DNA of 64,000 nucleotides from Takakia lepidozioides (GCA_030704615.1 CM060731.1:17112001-17176000); one strand, 5' to 3'; positions 24,401-36,997 are shown, counted from the first letter of the stretch. Translations and numbers: made by a program. Notes: generated by a model not told the origin, from the letters alone.

Positions 24401-24712
24401 GTCCATGCCTCACCTGTGTTTCGTTTTGATTGGTTCGTTAAATCACGGACACCGTCAGAATTAGCACGGCGGTGTGACACGCTCATCCGACTGGTGGAGC
24501 GAGAGAACCAGGAGCTTGACCAGCGGGAGCGCCAGGCACGTAAGGATCAGAAGAAGTATATTAAAGGAAGTTCGTCACCAGCAAGGCGGACAGCGGCGAA
24601 TTCGTCATTCATGGAAGAGAGGGATGGCAATAGCAGTGGGTCTGGGCTAGTCAAAAAGCGCAAGGAAGCAAGCCTCGATGCTTTCAGGACAGTCGCAGGA
24701 AAAAAAAATTGA
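21491..24712 (+). CDS. CHR11: ISWI-class chromatin-remodeling ATPase (CHR11/CHR17-like), single exon
   Basis: A 1073-residue protein with close matches to plant ISWI over its whole length. It is the ATP-driven nucleosome-spacing motor, in the nucleus. Motifs: AutoN-like GRLKFLLQQTEIFAHF (about 118), Walker A DEMGLGKT (about 213), DEAH (about 316), FSQMTRLLDILEDY (about 510), RAHRIGQKKEVQVFRF (about 597), HAND region with PPKRERKRNYSESDYF (about 738), SANT NWARRDFVAFVRACEKYGRND (about 838), SLIDE WLELKIQYGQNKGKLY (about 925) to about 1000. There is no intron, unlike angiosperm ISWI genes as I recall them. The first ATG in this frame gives an odd Gly/Arg-rich start. Another frame from ATG 21385 encodes an acidic N-terminus typical of ISWI, so the true start is probably 21385 with a frame change in the G-run at 21507-21560. 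Confidence 0.93.
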   Translation: MGSRGGRGGGGGGGGGEEEEEEDPEEIAAIEEAAAEVENEDASKSPVAGGGSGEESDGETDGETEEDERGGSKLEVARRERQRLHELKKRKKQEVENFLQEQNALVDSDMNTKAKGRLKFLLQQTEIFAHFAQGAQGSDVPKKNSRGRHGSKLTEEEEDKECLQEEEDPLATRGTRLLVQPSTIQGKMRDYQLAGLNWLIRLYENGVNGILADEMGLGKTLQTISLLAYLNEFCGISGPHMVVAPKSTLSNWMNEIRRFCPVLRAFKFHGNQEERAYQRDQQLVAGKFDVCVTSFEMAIKERTALRKFSWRYIIIDEAHRIKNESSILAKTMRLFSTNYRLLITGTPLQNNLHELWALLNFLLPEIFSSAETFDEWFQISGENDQHEVVQQLHKVLRPFLLRRLKSDVERGLPPKKETILKVGMSQLQKTYYRALLQKDIDAVNTGGERKRLLNIAMQLRKCCNHPYLFQGAEPGPPYSTGEHLVETAGKMVLLDKLLPKLKDRSSRVLIFSQMTRLLDILEDYCQYRTYQYCRIDGNTSGEDRESAIDSFNQPGSEKFVFLLSTRAGGLGINLATADIVILYDSDWNPQVDLQAQDRAHRIGQKKEVQVFRFCTEYTIEEKVIERAYKKLALDALVIQQGRLAEQKVVNKDDLLQMVRFGAEKVFSSKDSTITDEDIDRIIAKGEEETAELDAKMKKFTDDAIKFKMDDTAGLYNFEDKDEKDDAKLDLKRMIADNWIEPPKRERKRNYSESDYFKQAMRAGTITKPREPRIPRMPQLHDFQFFNTQRLTELFEKEVRCLLHAKAAGGGEDVRIIEDVEEVLTDKEQEEKDQLLQEGFQNWARRDFVAFVRACEKYGRNDMKSIANDIEGKTEDEVEAYSKVFWSRYKDLNDHERIIKNIERGEARISRKDEIMKSIGKKLDRYRNPWLELKIQYGQNKGKLYSEESDRFLLCSVHRLGYGNWEELKAAVHASPVFRFDWFVKSRTPSELARRCDTLIRLVERENQELDQRERQARKDQKKYIKGSSSPARRTAANSSFMEERDGNSSGSGLVKKRKEASLDAFRTVAGKKN

Positions 24713-27300
24713 CCAGGGAAAAGTTGGATAGTGGCTTGTCATCCATTGAAAGCATGTAGTCTCATTAGAGTTCTTGTTGAGGTCTCCTTCCTTGCCTTGC
24801 CTGTACTCACCTGTGTATTGAAGCACATTTCAGGTTTTGGACTGACTGTATATCTTTGTGCCACAATTCTTGAGCACATCTGAATGTCCATTGGGTTACA
24901 CAAATCAAGTGAGACCTGGTACGCAAACCAGCATAGTCAGTTGGTGGTTAATTAGCTGAGATTTTTGTTGAGATTGTGAAGCTTCTGTTATCTTACCCTG
25001 TTTCTCGGAAAGTTATGCAGTTGTTTATATCGTGTGATGGCTGGCTGCCTGCGTACTGTACAAAATGTCATTTTGATTCTGAGGAACAAGGACGGGAGGT
25101 CTTTCTACCCCCTTATTTACTAGGTTAGCAGTAGCAATTTCTCCAGTTTGAATGGTGGGTAAACTGAGCTGTCTTCCCTTATGCTGGAGTCCAAAACCAC
25201 TATCACTGCCACTACATACTGGGATAAATAGCAACTACAGTAATGACTGGTCAAGATATCACTGGGAAGTCTTGTTTCCTGAGCATTGTATACAGAGGCT
25301 CCTTGTCTGAAGCTGTGCATTCAATCACATGGCAGTTCCTGCATTCCTTTTTAATGTGTCAGTGATGGTCATTATGATAAGATGCTAGCTATTGCCTTGC
25401 AAACCGCCACTGGACGTTTGATCAGAGGGGCAGGGAGATAGTGCTGTTGTGCCCATACCAGCAGAGGTGGATTGAGCGTTAGCTGCTTGTGTCCCTTGCT
25501 CCGCTTTGAGTGTGTCGTTCACAGCTCCAGTTGTATGGGCAATTCCAGAACGCCCTCAGACACGCAAGTTCATACCTGCATCCAACGGATCACGCACCCT
25601 TAGCTACCACCCTTTACTTCCATGCGTGTATTTCATCCATTGGATATCCTCCTCCCTGCATCCAGATTACATCCATGCTTGTCTCTGTTCATCCTTGAAG
25701 TTTTTCGCCACGTGGCCTCAGTGTACTTGACGAGAAGTTACGCTATAGCTGAGTGTACTGTACATACTCCGTTCTTTTAGGGTTCATTTAGGGCATGAGT
25801 CCTGCGCGATCAGAGTCTCATCTTCACACCATCTTGCAGGATGCACACACTGCCCTGTCCACTTCGATGTGCTTGTCTTTGTAGCCATGTTACGCACTTT
25901 GAATCCTTTGTTGTTCTTCCAGCGTTCTGCATAGAGGCGCTGTTGTCTCTTCTGTGCCTTCCCAACATTGTCGTGCAGGTTGTGCTCGAGTTGCCAGAAT
26001 GGTTTACACATTTTAGAAGTGGCATAGTATTACTTAGGACTCTAATCTGCAGGTGTTGATTTGTCAGCGCCATTGGTGTGCCCTCATCATGCCCAAAGTG
26101 GCAGGTTTGAGATATGCTTTGTGAATCAGGGTTTTTTTGTTTCTTTGCATGCAGAATACAGTTTGTGAAACCTTTGTAGTGAATGTTATCATTGTTCACA
26201 GTATAACAGATCCAGCTCCTAAGGTTGTTTAGTGATTTTCCTGGACTGCTTGGTCAGTTGCAGCCATTTCCCATCATCTCTATCATCTTGGGAGTGTTGA
26301 GGTTCTTAATGCCCCTAGCTTGTGACAGGGCGCAGCAGCAGTGAAGATACTTTACATGAAGAGGACAAGCGCAGTGCATCTATTTGGCCATTTGGTCATG
26401 CTTTGAAACCATTCTGTAAAGTCTATTGTTTTGTGATACTTGGAACTCATTTGGCACTTTTTTGCAACCAAATGAACAGCTTGTGTCATTGCCAAGCGGG
26501 CTCTAGCCAAATTAAGTATCTTGCTTGACTAGGTGGCAACAATCAAGTGCAACAGCTGAGAAGGGACAGTCTAGGGTTCATTGCACCGCATATGTCTCCA
26601 CATTCACATTCCCTTGTTCTTTAATTGAGGCCTTCAAATTGATGAATGCAGTTTAGTTGGGAGCAGATTGTTGTAAAAGGTTTGCATGAACTTGAGAAAG
26701 AGCAGGTCAAACAATTTTTGCAAGTTACTGCTACTGATCATCCAGACATTCTTGAACTGGGCGTCACCTTCACGGAACTGAGGAGGATTTTACACTAGAT
26801 GCTTTGTCACCTAGCCAGTATTACATGAAGGGTGAAGGGTTTAGTTATGAAGATAAAGGAGATATTATAGCAGTTATATTGAATAGGTAAGCTTGGACCA
26901 GAACAAGGAAACTGTAGAGCCTAATGGAAGTGTGCCTATGCAGACAACAGGGGTTACCTCCACTACAGAAAGTGCAAATGCACATTTAAACTCACATCTC
27001 CTTCCTACATTCACTGTCTGATGCGGTAGGGTTACTGCGGAGAGCTCTTAAGACAAACAGCAGATTTGGTCAAGCAAGGCACCTGGGGGCAGGATGAAAA
27101 TCTCCTTATATAAAAATTGTGCAGCATTTATTTAATGCTTTTTCTCTTCAAATGTGACTTCTCTATCCTCTGCATGTGCAGAAAATTATCTCAGAGGATG
27201 TATTCACAATTCCAGGTCAAAAAGCGCAACGCAGAATGTAGTTTTTGAAATATCAACCAGGCTACCCTGGAGGGTAGAAGCAGGGCCGTGCGATGTCCTC
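24713..27300. other. Convergent intergenic region, ISWI / VDAC
   Basis: No convincing gene. It holds the ISWI 3' UTR and the VDAC 3' UTR. A minus-strand AATAAA (TTTATT at 27127-27132), about 170 bases after the VDAC stop, is a plausible VDAC poly(A) signal. I see no repeat family in it. Confidence 0.5.
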
Positions 27301-29855
27301 TCAAGGCTTCAGCGCCAAGGACATACCGATCTTGGCCGTTTTGTCTAGTGCCTTGGTGTCCACCTCCCCAGAAAAGGTGACTAGTGATTTAGGCCTCCAT
27401 TCATGCTGCAGAAGAGCTGCCAACTTTCCGTGATTGTTCAACCGTGCCTTCACCATGGTTAAAACATCCAACTCATATAAACCACCCACAGTGAAGGTAT
27501 TCTCATTCTTTGAGAACTTGTGTGCGATCTCGGCAGCAACTGTTGTCCGCGACACCGGACTCACTGTGTGTAAGTAGGAGGCCTTCAGCAAGTCCCCCTT
27601 TTCACCTCTACAAAGCCAGCCACACCCTCTCTCTGAATCAGTGTTCACATTCCCATTCTTCACAGAAGGGAAGAGTACAATGTCATAATCTTCTATTTCA
27701 GCTTGGTCAAAGGAGCATTTGCCCAAAATATAACTTCAGTAGAAAAACCACCAGAAGGAAGGCATATGAGATGTACAAGATAAGAGACGCGTTGAAATCT
27801 GGCTTCACAAAGCCAACACCTGCATTGTATTTTGTGAGGTGTCCTGATGCTGTGTCAAACGCCAGTTCCCCACCCACAGCAAAGCCCTCACTTCCAATAG
27901 CTCCAGTAACCTCAACAACAGGTGCTGGCGTCAACCCAATGCTGCCTGTGATGCCCGCGTAATCTTGACGGTATTGAAGCTCAAGCTGCATGGGGCGGAC
28001 AAAATCACATGAAACACATGACTGATTGGACTGAATTATAGGTCCCACCTACTGAAAGCACAATTAAAAGTTGCATCTGCCCTCACAAAAATCACATATT
28101 AATGTGAGAATGTAGTGAACTCTGCACTTACATTTGAGAGGTAACCAAAAGCAGAAAATGAGATAACTGCATCCAAGGTAAATGTAGCTTTCGATGACGG
28201 AGACATGGAGACCAGGACAACAGATTTACACCATTTATCTACAGAAAACCTTGCAAACAATATACAGACTACTGAGACTAAAATACACAAAAAGATCTTC
28301 TAAAGCTTCAAATTATAAGTGGGAGGTAAGAGAGTGAGATACCTTGCCAGATTTGTGGTCTGGTATCGTGAAGCTGAAAACACTTTTAGCCCCTGGTGCA
28401 AACTCATCAACTGTAACAGTTGCAAATATCTGGTGACCAAGTATATGTTAGTGTTTTTTGTCTCTCATAGCAGTATGTGTTTGGTAAAACTACACCTCCT
28501 ACTGAGGGATCCAGTCCTCCTCATTAAGGTAGGAATCATGCAGAGCTGTCAAGTGCAACCCCTAAACCTCACAAATCAGCAATGCGGAAAAATTGAGACA
28601 ACAATTTTGGAGCCAACCAACTTCTTCAGACACATTACACCAGAATCTTAAATACTTGTATCAAGCCAATGCAAATCTCCGAACTTGGAACAATACCACT
28701 TCAACAAAACCAAAATAACAACATACATTTGACTTCGTGTCAACTTTCACATCGGCTGTGATGTTCTTGTTTCTGAAAGACGTGTTCACATCACCGGCAA
28801 ATCCCTCCCCCTTCTTCAGTCCTGTGGAGGTGAAAGCCTACACAGAACAACCAGGCAAGCATAGCAATGGTCAGCTTTTCCACAACTTTCCAAGCCATTT
28901 CCACAAGCTCTACAAAGATTACTCAGTGCTGCCAGGCACATGTACAGGTAGGAACATACTTAGCAGACTACTTGCAGATGTGATGGTCGCATGACCTTCC
29001 ACATCTATCCATGGCCTTTGTCTATTGTAATGTCTTGTGAGTATAAACAAATTGCCAGCTAGTCTCTAGCCAATATCTCCTCTCTGTCTCTCGACAGCAT
29101 ATTGCCTTACCAATCCAGATTGGGTACTTGTGGTGATTGTGAACTTTTGGTCGTAGGAGAAGTCCTTTGTGAGAAGATCTGCCATGCGCAAAGAGCCCCA
29201 GAATAAAATCAGTGAACTAGGGACAAGGCAGCACTCAGACACTGCACTAAGTTCAGACTGGCAAACAGAGAAACTACTACATAGTTTTTGGAGTGTAAGA
29301 CAAGGATGCAGACTGACTGTGGTTCACAGGTCCAATGCTGGTTCACAAATTAAGAAAAATGGTAAACTTCCAACCAACGTATGTCAACAAATAAAACTTT
29401 AAGCTTGTTGGCACTCTGCTGCATCTTGATTTCCAATTCTTTGTTGTCCAACCAAACGCCACTGACTTCCATGTATTAGTTCACGAACTTAAGAGGTTTA
29501 GCTCCTCAGAGAAGAACGTGAGTAGATAGATAATTTCTTCAGGAAATGAAGAATGAACACGCCGAATTAGGAAATACGGGTCTAATGTAGGAAACGCAAG
29601 ATTAGGATGTAAGAACTGTTTCCTCAAAACTTCACTGAGATTAGCCTTCCTCTGTGAAATCATCTCTGTTTCGTCAAACTCTTGGGATTGATGTTTTCCC
29701 TTCTCTTCTAAGAGGAGCTCAAAGGTCAAGCTGTTTGCAGAAGCATGTGCATCAACAACATTGCCAAGACACGAAAAATAGGAAGAGAAAGTAAGACGGA
29801 TCAAACCTTTGGTCTTCTTGCCAATCTCAGTGTAAAAACCTGGTCCCTTGCCCAT
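27301..29855 (-). CDS. VDAC: Mitochondrial outer-membrane porin VDAC
   Basis: Six exons in transcript order: 29807-29855, 29111-29178, 28727-28837, 28343-28429, 27777-27985, 27301-27607; 831 nt, 276 aa, the usual VDAC length. It forms the beta-barrel channel for metabolites across the mitochondrial outer membrane. The N-terminus MGKGPGFYTEIGKKTKDLL is the VDAC start with its amphipathic helix. Later blocks are GDVNTSFRNKNITADVKV, TVDEFAPGAKSVFSF, DHKSGKLELQYRQDYAGI, FDTASGHLTKYNAG, KARLNNHGKLAALLQHEWRP and the eukaryotic-porin signature near SGEVDTKALDKTAKIG, ending LALKP. All junctions are GT-AG and keep phase. The start is the first ATG matching the family. Loss-of-function features are absent. 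Confidence 0.95.
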
Positions 29856-31582
29856 AACGAACAACTTGTGTACGCCCTCCCAGCCTGCTCAGCAACGGCA
29901 AGCGTGATCTTTGGTGTCCACTGCCAAAGTGAGAAGACAACAACAAATGAGCAGGATGTCATTGTACCTACACACACCAACAACGCTTGAAGCACTACCA
30001 GAGAAGTAGCCATCTTCGCCTGAACTGATTAGTAGAAGCATGAAGAGCACGAACTTCAAGACATATAGTTCCCAATACCACAATAGCAGGCTAATGCAAA
30101 CGACAGCAAGATCGCATCATCGGTCCCTCTAAGTATCATAGGACTGATCAGGCCACACGGACATACAGCCTCGATAATACCGTTGAGAAACAGACTCCAA
30201 CTCCTGCAAGTTGCTCAAGCTCATAGCATAAGGTTCAATTTCTGGAAAGACGCATTTGAGCATCTGCTACGACCACTCTGCTCGCGCAAGTAATCCCAAT
30301 ATCTCACAATGCGTAATGTTGACGACACACTTTCAAACTGGCAACACACACACTGCTGCCAAAGATGGCAGCACAATAGGAAGATCGGCGAGCTCTTGCC
30401 TCCCGAAAAGCAAAGAAACCATACAGTACATAACCCTGGGACAGTGGAGTGTGCAGACGGACTACAACACCATCATCTACCTCGGGCTCAATCATGTAAA
30501 TGGCGTAACAGCTTTCATCTCAGCAAAACCAGCACTTATCCCAACATCTTTATCACACACCAATTCCATCTCGTAAGCTTAAGCTTGCCAACACGCAAAT
30601 CCAGATCAAGAACGCACCTACACCGGGATGAGCACGATCCACTTCTAGGGCACAGTAGAAAGCGCCGAGGCGCGGCGAGGCGAGGAGACGGGCTGCGAGA
30701 CGGAGTTGTGTCGTTTACAAGAGCCGCGCCGCACTACCTTCTGCGGAACCGTCCCCCACTACGCCAGCCCCGGTTCCGTCCTGGAATCTGCAGCCCCCGC
30801 CATCTTCTGCCCGGTTCCCGGGGGACGGACCAGTTCCCGTATTTCCGTTCCTTGGCACCACTACGACTCCGCCACGTGTTCCATCTGAGGTTACATGGCA
30901 TCATGCCACATGGCCCAATCCGCAGGCACATGAGGCCAGCCTCGGTTAGGTTAACTATGGTTGGCTGGTTTGTATTTCAACCAACCCTACATCCATCCCA
31001 TCCATCCCAACAAAGAGAATGTAGGAGGTAAGCAGCCACACATTGAGAGTCTATGACATAAATTTTGGGGAAGGAAAGGAGAATAGACTTCCCACTTCCC
31101 TCCCACAAGCCACTGCAACTGTGTAAAGAGAGAGGAGATGTAGAAGGCCTTGCTGTTCATTGCGAGCTTGCCAGTTCAAATGTGACGCACAGTGAGCCAA
31201 TATGAAATTAAGAGCGAAAAGGAGAAACACCCCCTTGTATACATTCATAAAGATATGCATGCGGTGGTGGCAGGGGCATCCATTCGACAAAAACAAGGGC
31301 TAAGACAAAATGGTCCTCATTCCCATTACTCCATTCGGAACTCCTGGAATGGAACACCTGTAGGTGGTTGCACTGTTTTGCGGTTATCTTGACAAACTTA
31401 TTTGGCTTTTACAGCAAATTAAATTAAGGATAAAATAGAACCATACATTTGACCATGAGAACTTAATGATAGCAGACAATTATTTCTCCTCTCATTTCAA
31501 ACCTGGCAATTTTCATGTACACCTTCCGATGACGCAGCAATACTAATCAGAATCGCCACAGCACCACTGACTAGCAGGTAGC
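29856..31582. other. Intergenic region between VDAC 5' end and PEX14 3' end
   Basis: No recognised gene. A CpG-rich stretch at about 30650-30860 probably belongs to the VDAC promoter or a 5' UTR exon. The part near 31000-31582 should hold the PEX14 3' UTR. Open frames here lack any family match. Confidence 0.4.
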
Positions 31583-34500
31583 TTATTCATCTGTTGATGA
31601 CTTTATATTTACATTTGGGGTCACTACAGGAGGAGCACTCACTGTGGCTGCATATGTTCGATCAGTCAGCATCCCTGCACATGTATGCACAACCCATGTT
31701 AAATTCCTATGGTTGTGGTGTCATTTGCACTTCCTGTCACCTTGGGTGAAGCTTTGAAATTACTCAAACAACTTTGGGTCAAGTAAATTGATGGCTGACA
31801 GACCGCCTACCATCTCTCTCTCATTATTTTCAGATCAAGTTGGTTGTAGCTCACTAGAGGATATGTGACAGGCCAGAATCAACATCATTTACAAAGGTAG
31901 GTTCCTGGTACTGATGCACCATCACTCCTCCCAATCCTCCTGTACTCAAATCTTCTCCATCTAAAGAAGTGAGCTAGCACGGGAGTCTAAGGTGTACACC
32001 TCTGAACTTAAATACAGTGATCATTGGGAAGGAAACTCACTCACACATGAGTCACATCTGTGTTGAGTGGGTAAAACAATTGCAAACACTAGTTTGATCA
32101 GGGTAAGTGCTACAGCGGTGTAAAACTAAGCTTCTTGCCCTTGGGTATTTAGACCCACCAATTTTAAGTAGGTCACAGGGACGTTGCCCCTCACAGTGTG
32201 TCATAGCCAACCTTTACAGGAAAAGGTACTGCCTACATCCAGCATTTCTACATCAAGTCCAGGGAGTTTATCCCTCTGTACTGCTTATGCGACCAGCCCT
32301 CACCACTCTTCAATATCACATCAGCAATCAACACCGGATAGATGTTGCTCAATCATGTCAATTGGCCACCATTGGGTGTGCATGAGATTTGAGAGTTCCA
32401 GACTCAAATCATCACCCACTAAAAGGTGGTGTTTACAGACTGGGAACTGCAGGAGTGCCATTTCTGTCAAAGATTAATAGTACCTCAGTGATAGATGTCC
32501 CCATCCATACAACACAATGGCTTGATTGAACATACAAGAAAGTCATTTAAAATACCTGTAGGGCGTGGTATCTCTGGTGTGCGCCAAACATCAGTTCTGT
32601 AACCTGAGACCAAAAACTCCAATTGTAAGTTTCACATCACAATATATCATATACAGAAGAGAGATGACGTCATAAGAGTTGTTACTTTGCAGATCAGCTT
32701 TCCAGCCATAGATCCGGCAAGAAACAAGTTTCCCAGTTTGCTGAAGTCATAGTCCTCACTGTCCTCACCGCCCTCGTATCCCATCAGTAAGATTCAAATG
32801 CTGGGTCAATACCATCTCATACGGAGAATTGAGAATGTATTCATACGATTTGATAGTTTGGCATATTAGCTTTCCAGCCATAGAGCCAGTGAAAACAACC
32901 CTACCTGCTCACCATAGTCCTGACTGCCAATCAGCAGGATCAAGTTATCCTCTCACTGGTAAATACACACTCATGTTGCATACACATTCATTCGTGTTCA
33001 TACTGTCTAGTATGAGAAGAGAGTATGTCTTTCTTTAAGATTCAACTCTCGTTGGTAAGTATCAATGCCATGTATGAAAAATATATTCATAAAGTTTAAT
33101 GGCTTCCTAGACCAGTTTTCCAGCCATAGGCCTGGTAAGAAACAAACCCCCCAGTTTGGTGCAAGTCATCCTCACTCCCAGTGATATTCCCAGTAAGATC
33201 CAGTTATCCTCTTACTGGTAAGCGCACAGTGGTGTTACTGTGACATTACTACTAGTACTGAGAAGCGAGAATGTATGTCTGATAGAGTTTTGGCCAGACC
33301 CAGTGCCCGGTTTGGACACAGCAGTAAATTAGGAAAGAAGGAAAAGACTAGAAGGCCAGCTGTATTGTTGTGGATACATTTCCAAATGGAGCATGAATCT
33401 AACTGTTATGTTCTCTAGAAGCTAGTTGTTGCACATATTCAGCTGACACTACAGACCCAAGGAGGAGTGCAGCTACTGATATTATCTGCTTCTTGGGAGA
33501 GGTAAAAGAGGAACAGTGCTGGTCTTCTTTTGATACTTCCAAATAGGGTTTCTCGGCTTGGCAGCCTACTCTTCAATATGCACCTCAGTCAGTTGCCCAG
33601 CCTGGGAAGGCCTTTGGTTAGTTGGTATCACCCAGCTCCCCTTTTCCCTTCTGTAAGGTGGGCACATAAAGCCAAGAACTGACTGCACCACTAGTTGTTG
33701 TACAGTAGACAGGCTCCTATTCTCCAGAGCAGGGAGGGATTGCATGAAGTGTATTTGTTGATATTTGTTGATAAGACTGGCATCAACAGGACTGGGGCTT
33801 TAGGCTCAGCCCTGAGGGGGTGAAAGTTGGTGAACAGAGGCGCAGGGATGTTCTTGATGGTCCTGAAGAGGGTCACTCTCTGATTAGAATACCACGGACA
33901 TTGTATAAGAGAATGGATATTGTCTTCAGGCCGCCCTCACATCTGTCATTGACACTCTCCATTTCCTCTCTGCATCTGTTTGTAGTTCAAAGGTAAACTC
34001 CCTGCCCTGAGCTTAAATTTCAGTCACCCAGGATAAGTAGGCCCTTCAGATTATCCTTGAGGTCCTCATCCAACTGGACACAAGTTCAGGCAATTTTTAT
34101 GCCGAACTTCGTTTTGTTCAGACATTCTTCGTGCTTCCAACAGAAAGAGAGAGAGAAAGACTCACTTTTAGTCATTGTGGGCTCAGGGCTGTGCACCACG
34201 TCCCTCAAGCCAGACAAAGCGGACTTAAGCTCTTGTGTCTGTGTCTCCAATGCTTTTATTATATTGCTCAATTGCTGACCCTCTGCACATACACAAGAGC
34301 AAATGAGTCTAACATATTTCTCAAACTCTGATCAATTATGTACCAACCCCTTGGAGGACATAATGTACCCAGTGTCTTAGCATAATCACTCTTGGATGAA
34401 GGGAACCCTAGCCCACAAGCCCAGGGAAGATAGCCCTAGAAACCTTGTGACTGGTTTCACATGCCTTCAGGAGTAGGGTATGAACAATATTTAGAGTGGC

Positions 34501-36997
34501 CGTATTCTCAGGAGTCAGGATGCCATGGATTAGTAAAATTCAATACTCAGGAGATTTCATGTCAGAGCCTTCGTCACAACATCCCAGGTCGTGAATGTGC
34601 CCTGACATACAGTGGACCCCTAGTCTAATGGTGGTCCAAAGACCTAGTGCAACAAAGATCTCTTCAAGCGGGCAAGGGTGGTTCCTCTGACAGCGAGTGG
34701 GAGGAACAGCGATCAATCAAAATGTTTTGTGCAAGTCCAAATCAATGCAGCAAAACATTCAGAGTGTAAAAGAATACCTTTAATCCTGGCTTGCGCTATC
34801 TCCCTCATCGCCGAAGCAACTTCTGCTGCAGCAGCAGCAGCTGCTGTCGCAGCACCAGCCGCCTCATTATCAGCAATTTCATTAGGTAACCTTGTTTGGT
34901 TCACGAAACCTGGGACGGCAACAGAAGGCTTGGGAGGATACTCAGCCTCGCCTTGGTCTAAGACAATGCTGCGCACCCATGCCTTGAACTGTGGTAGTAG
35001 ATACATCTGCATAGATAATCAGAAGCCCCAACCTTCAGTATTCAACTTCAACACTCTAGTTCATAATCACTGAAGGCCCAGTATGAGATCCAGGCTAGAA
35101 GATTTAAGTGAGAATAACAATCTCACTCTAGAGATGCACCAGAACTAGGGCAGAGGTCTAGGCCTCAACCATATTACACTCAGGAAAAATGTACAGTGCA
35201 CATACTAGAAGAAGCCACGAGAAGAAAACAGGCTGGGTGAAGAGTCAAAGAGACATGGTGCTAGGCAGCTTAAACAACACAACAAAACCTATATGAGAGA
35301 GAGACACAGAGAAAGACAGACCTTGGTGATAACACCAGCGCAGGCACCTGTTGCTGTCAGAACCCCCAATGCCAGCAGCCTTTGCCCCCAGCTGATCCCT
35401 CGTGGTTGCTGTGCTGGTGTGATTGCCTGCCCAACTCCCCTTTTTTGCTGAGCTGGCAGAACTGCTTGAGCACTTGAAGCCAATGCATCCCTTGCCTGCA
35501 TATCTGTCAACGTCCCCTTGATTACCTCCTTTGACAGACAAAACTAGCCTAACAAAATTGTAAAAAGAAAATTTGAACCACTACCCCTAACCCACAGATG
35601 AATGCTGAAAAAATGGTTTTGACACTGGTATGTCTACAAGACAACAAGAGAAGTTGAACTCCTGTCCTGAAGGATTGCAGGACAGGGCAGAGGAAGGGCC
35701 TATCACTGCAGGTAACATGCGCAGAAAAGCAAGGGCTCTGACATACACTTTGCAGGGCAATGCCAAGCTTGAACAAAGAGCCTTCACAAAAGCTTCTCAA
35801 CCACTGGCTGACCAATAAATATATGGCAGCCTAAGTGTCCGGGGTGAGGAATTGCACTCTTCCTCTTCATGCATACCAATAAAACCTGAATTCTCCTCCC
35901 AACCCCCATTTCCTCTTTTTGCTCTTCTTGGTGACAAACCTTACCACTCGATGGAATTGCTGTAGCAGCTGAATCAGAAGATGGTGGATCCTGGCCCACA
36001 TTTCCCATGCACAGCAGACTTCAGTCTCTTCTCTGGTATCTGGTTGAATCTAGTCAGAGCAAAAGTAACCTAGAAGTACAATCCCAACTTCTACACTAAC
36101 GGCAGGTCATCATTAAGAGTATAAGGGAACCTAGCCAGCCCGTGGAGTTTGAGCCAAAGTTCAGTGCTGTGAAACTTGTTAAAGCTGAGCTCTGGTGATT
36201 TATAAGTTCCTAGTTACCTGCACATCAAGAACACTAGACACACGATCTTACAGATCGAGGACTTTCATGTGAGAATTGGGAATTTGCCCACATAAAATAT
36301 TGTGAGGAGATACGTTAGCCTTGGTTCCACCTCTTCGTAATGCCTATGGCTGGTTGTCTGCGCAGAATTTGATAACGAATCGTTGACACTATCAGAAGGG
36401 GCACTAACATACCGGAACGCGATTGAAAGCTTCGTCAATTTCTTCCCTGGAGAGACCTTTCCTCTCCAGAAAAGACCTCCGATGCACAATTGGCGAGGAC
36501 TTCACTTTGGGGTGGGAAAGAAACTTGACCGCATTCTCAACTTGATCCTCCCTGATTGGCTGTGGCTCTAACCGCCACGTATCAGCCTTCCCTTTCTCCG
36601 CATCCTCCAGAGCTACCCCTCCCGCTACCTTCTCCACTGGCTGACCTGCGCTAATGCAGTTGAAAAATCAGTACCTACCAAAGCCAATGCAAAACATTTT
36701 CCCACTCCTCTTCCAGGAACTTCCAGCCGTCTCCTGTTTAACAAAGTAACACGCAAAGCTCGACAGACTTTGAAAACAACATTACCCGTACAACATGTTG
36801 CGAGCCATGCAAACCAGGCTTCACAAATCTACTTGCAATGCAATAGCGAAATTTTTTAGAGGTACACCGGCTTCATGACCGAACGGATCAACTAACCCTC
36901 ACTAAAAATTTCCACCATGCACATTGCTCTAGGTCGTGATGTATACACAGTCACACTAACCTAGGGGAGTAGACGAAGGCGCCTCCTCACCAGCCAT
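31583..36997 (-). CDS. PEX14: Peroxisomal docking protein PEX14
   Basis: Eight exons in transcript order: 36961-36997, 36413-36645, 35945-35990, 35322-35503, 34778-35006, 34166-34282, 32556-32603, 31583-31674; 984 nt, 327 aa. PEX14 docks the cargo receptor PEX5 at the peroxisome membrane. Exon 2 holds the conserved N-terminal domain, REDQVENAVKFLSHPKV then RRSFLERKGLSREEIDEAF. Exon 4 ends in a hydrophobic segment (LLALGVLTATGACAGVI). Exon 5 starts YLLPQFKAWVRSIVLD and has an Ala-rich helix, and exon 6 is coiled-coil-like (IIKALETQTQELKSALSGL). The last two exons rest on splice sites and phase only and are the weakest part. The protein is shorter than angiosperm PEX14. A LINE fragment and a degenerate triplication lie in the 1.56-kb intron 6. 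Confidence 0.88.
32696..33225. repeat. Three degenerate copies of a ~100-bp segment in PEX14 intron 6
   Basis: A core close to AGCTTTCCAGCCATAG, followed by a CAGTTT/AAGTCA/CCTCACT pattern, starts near 32696, 32868 and 33111. Copies 2 and 3 also share TTATCCTC(T/A)(C/T)ACTGGTAA. Copy 1 stays open on the minus strand and could be a former exon that was duplicated and decayed; this is a guess. Confidence 0.45.
33730..34105 (-). mobile_element. LINE 3' fragment, copy C, in PEX14 intron 6
   Basis: It aligns with copies A and B: PAPLFTNFHPLRAEPKAP on the minus strand, and the shared DNA run CCTCTCTGCATCTGTTTGT (about 33964). It runs with the host gene and begins about 60 bp after the exon 6 donor. 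Confidence 0.6.

Noticed and set aside
28131-28220. A minus-strand exon-like piece with a strong GTAAGT donor between VDAC exons 4 and 5.
   Set aside because: VDAC is complete at 276 residues without it, and the text has no porin match.
30309-31031. A 240-residue plus-strand open frame upstream of VDAC.
   Set aside because: Composition is that of GC-rich promoter DNA; no domain or family match.
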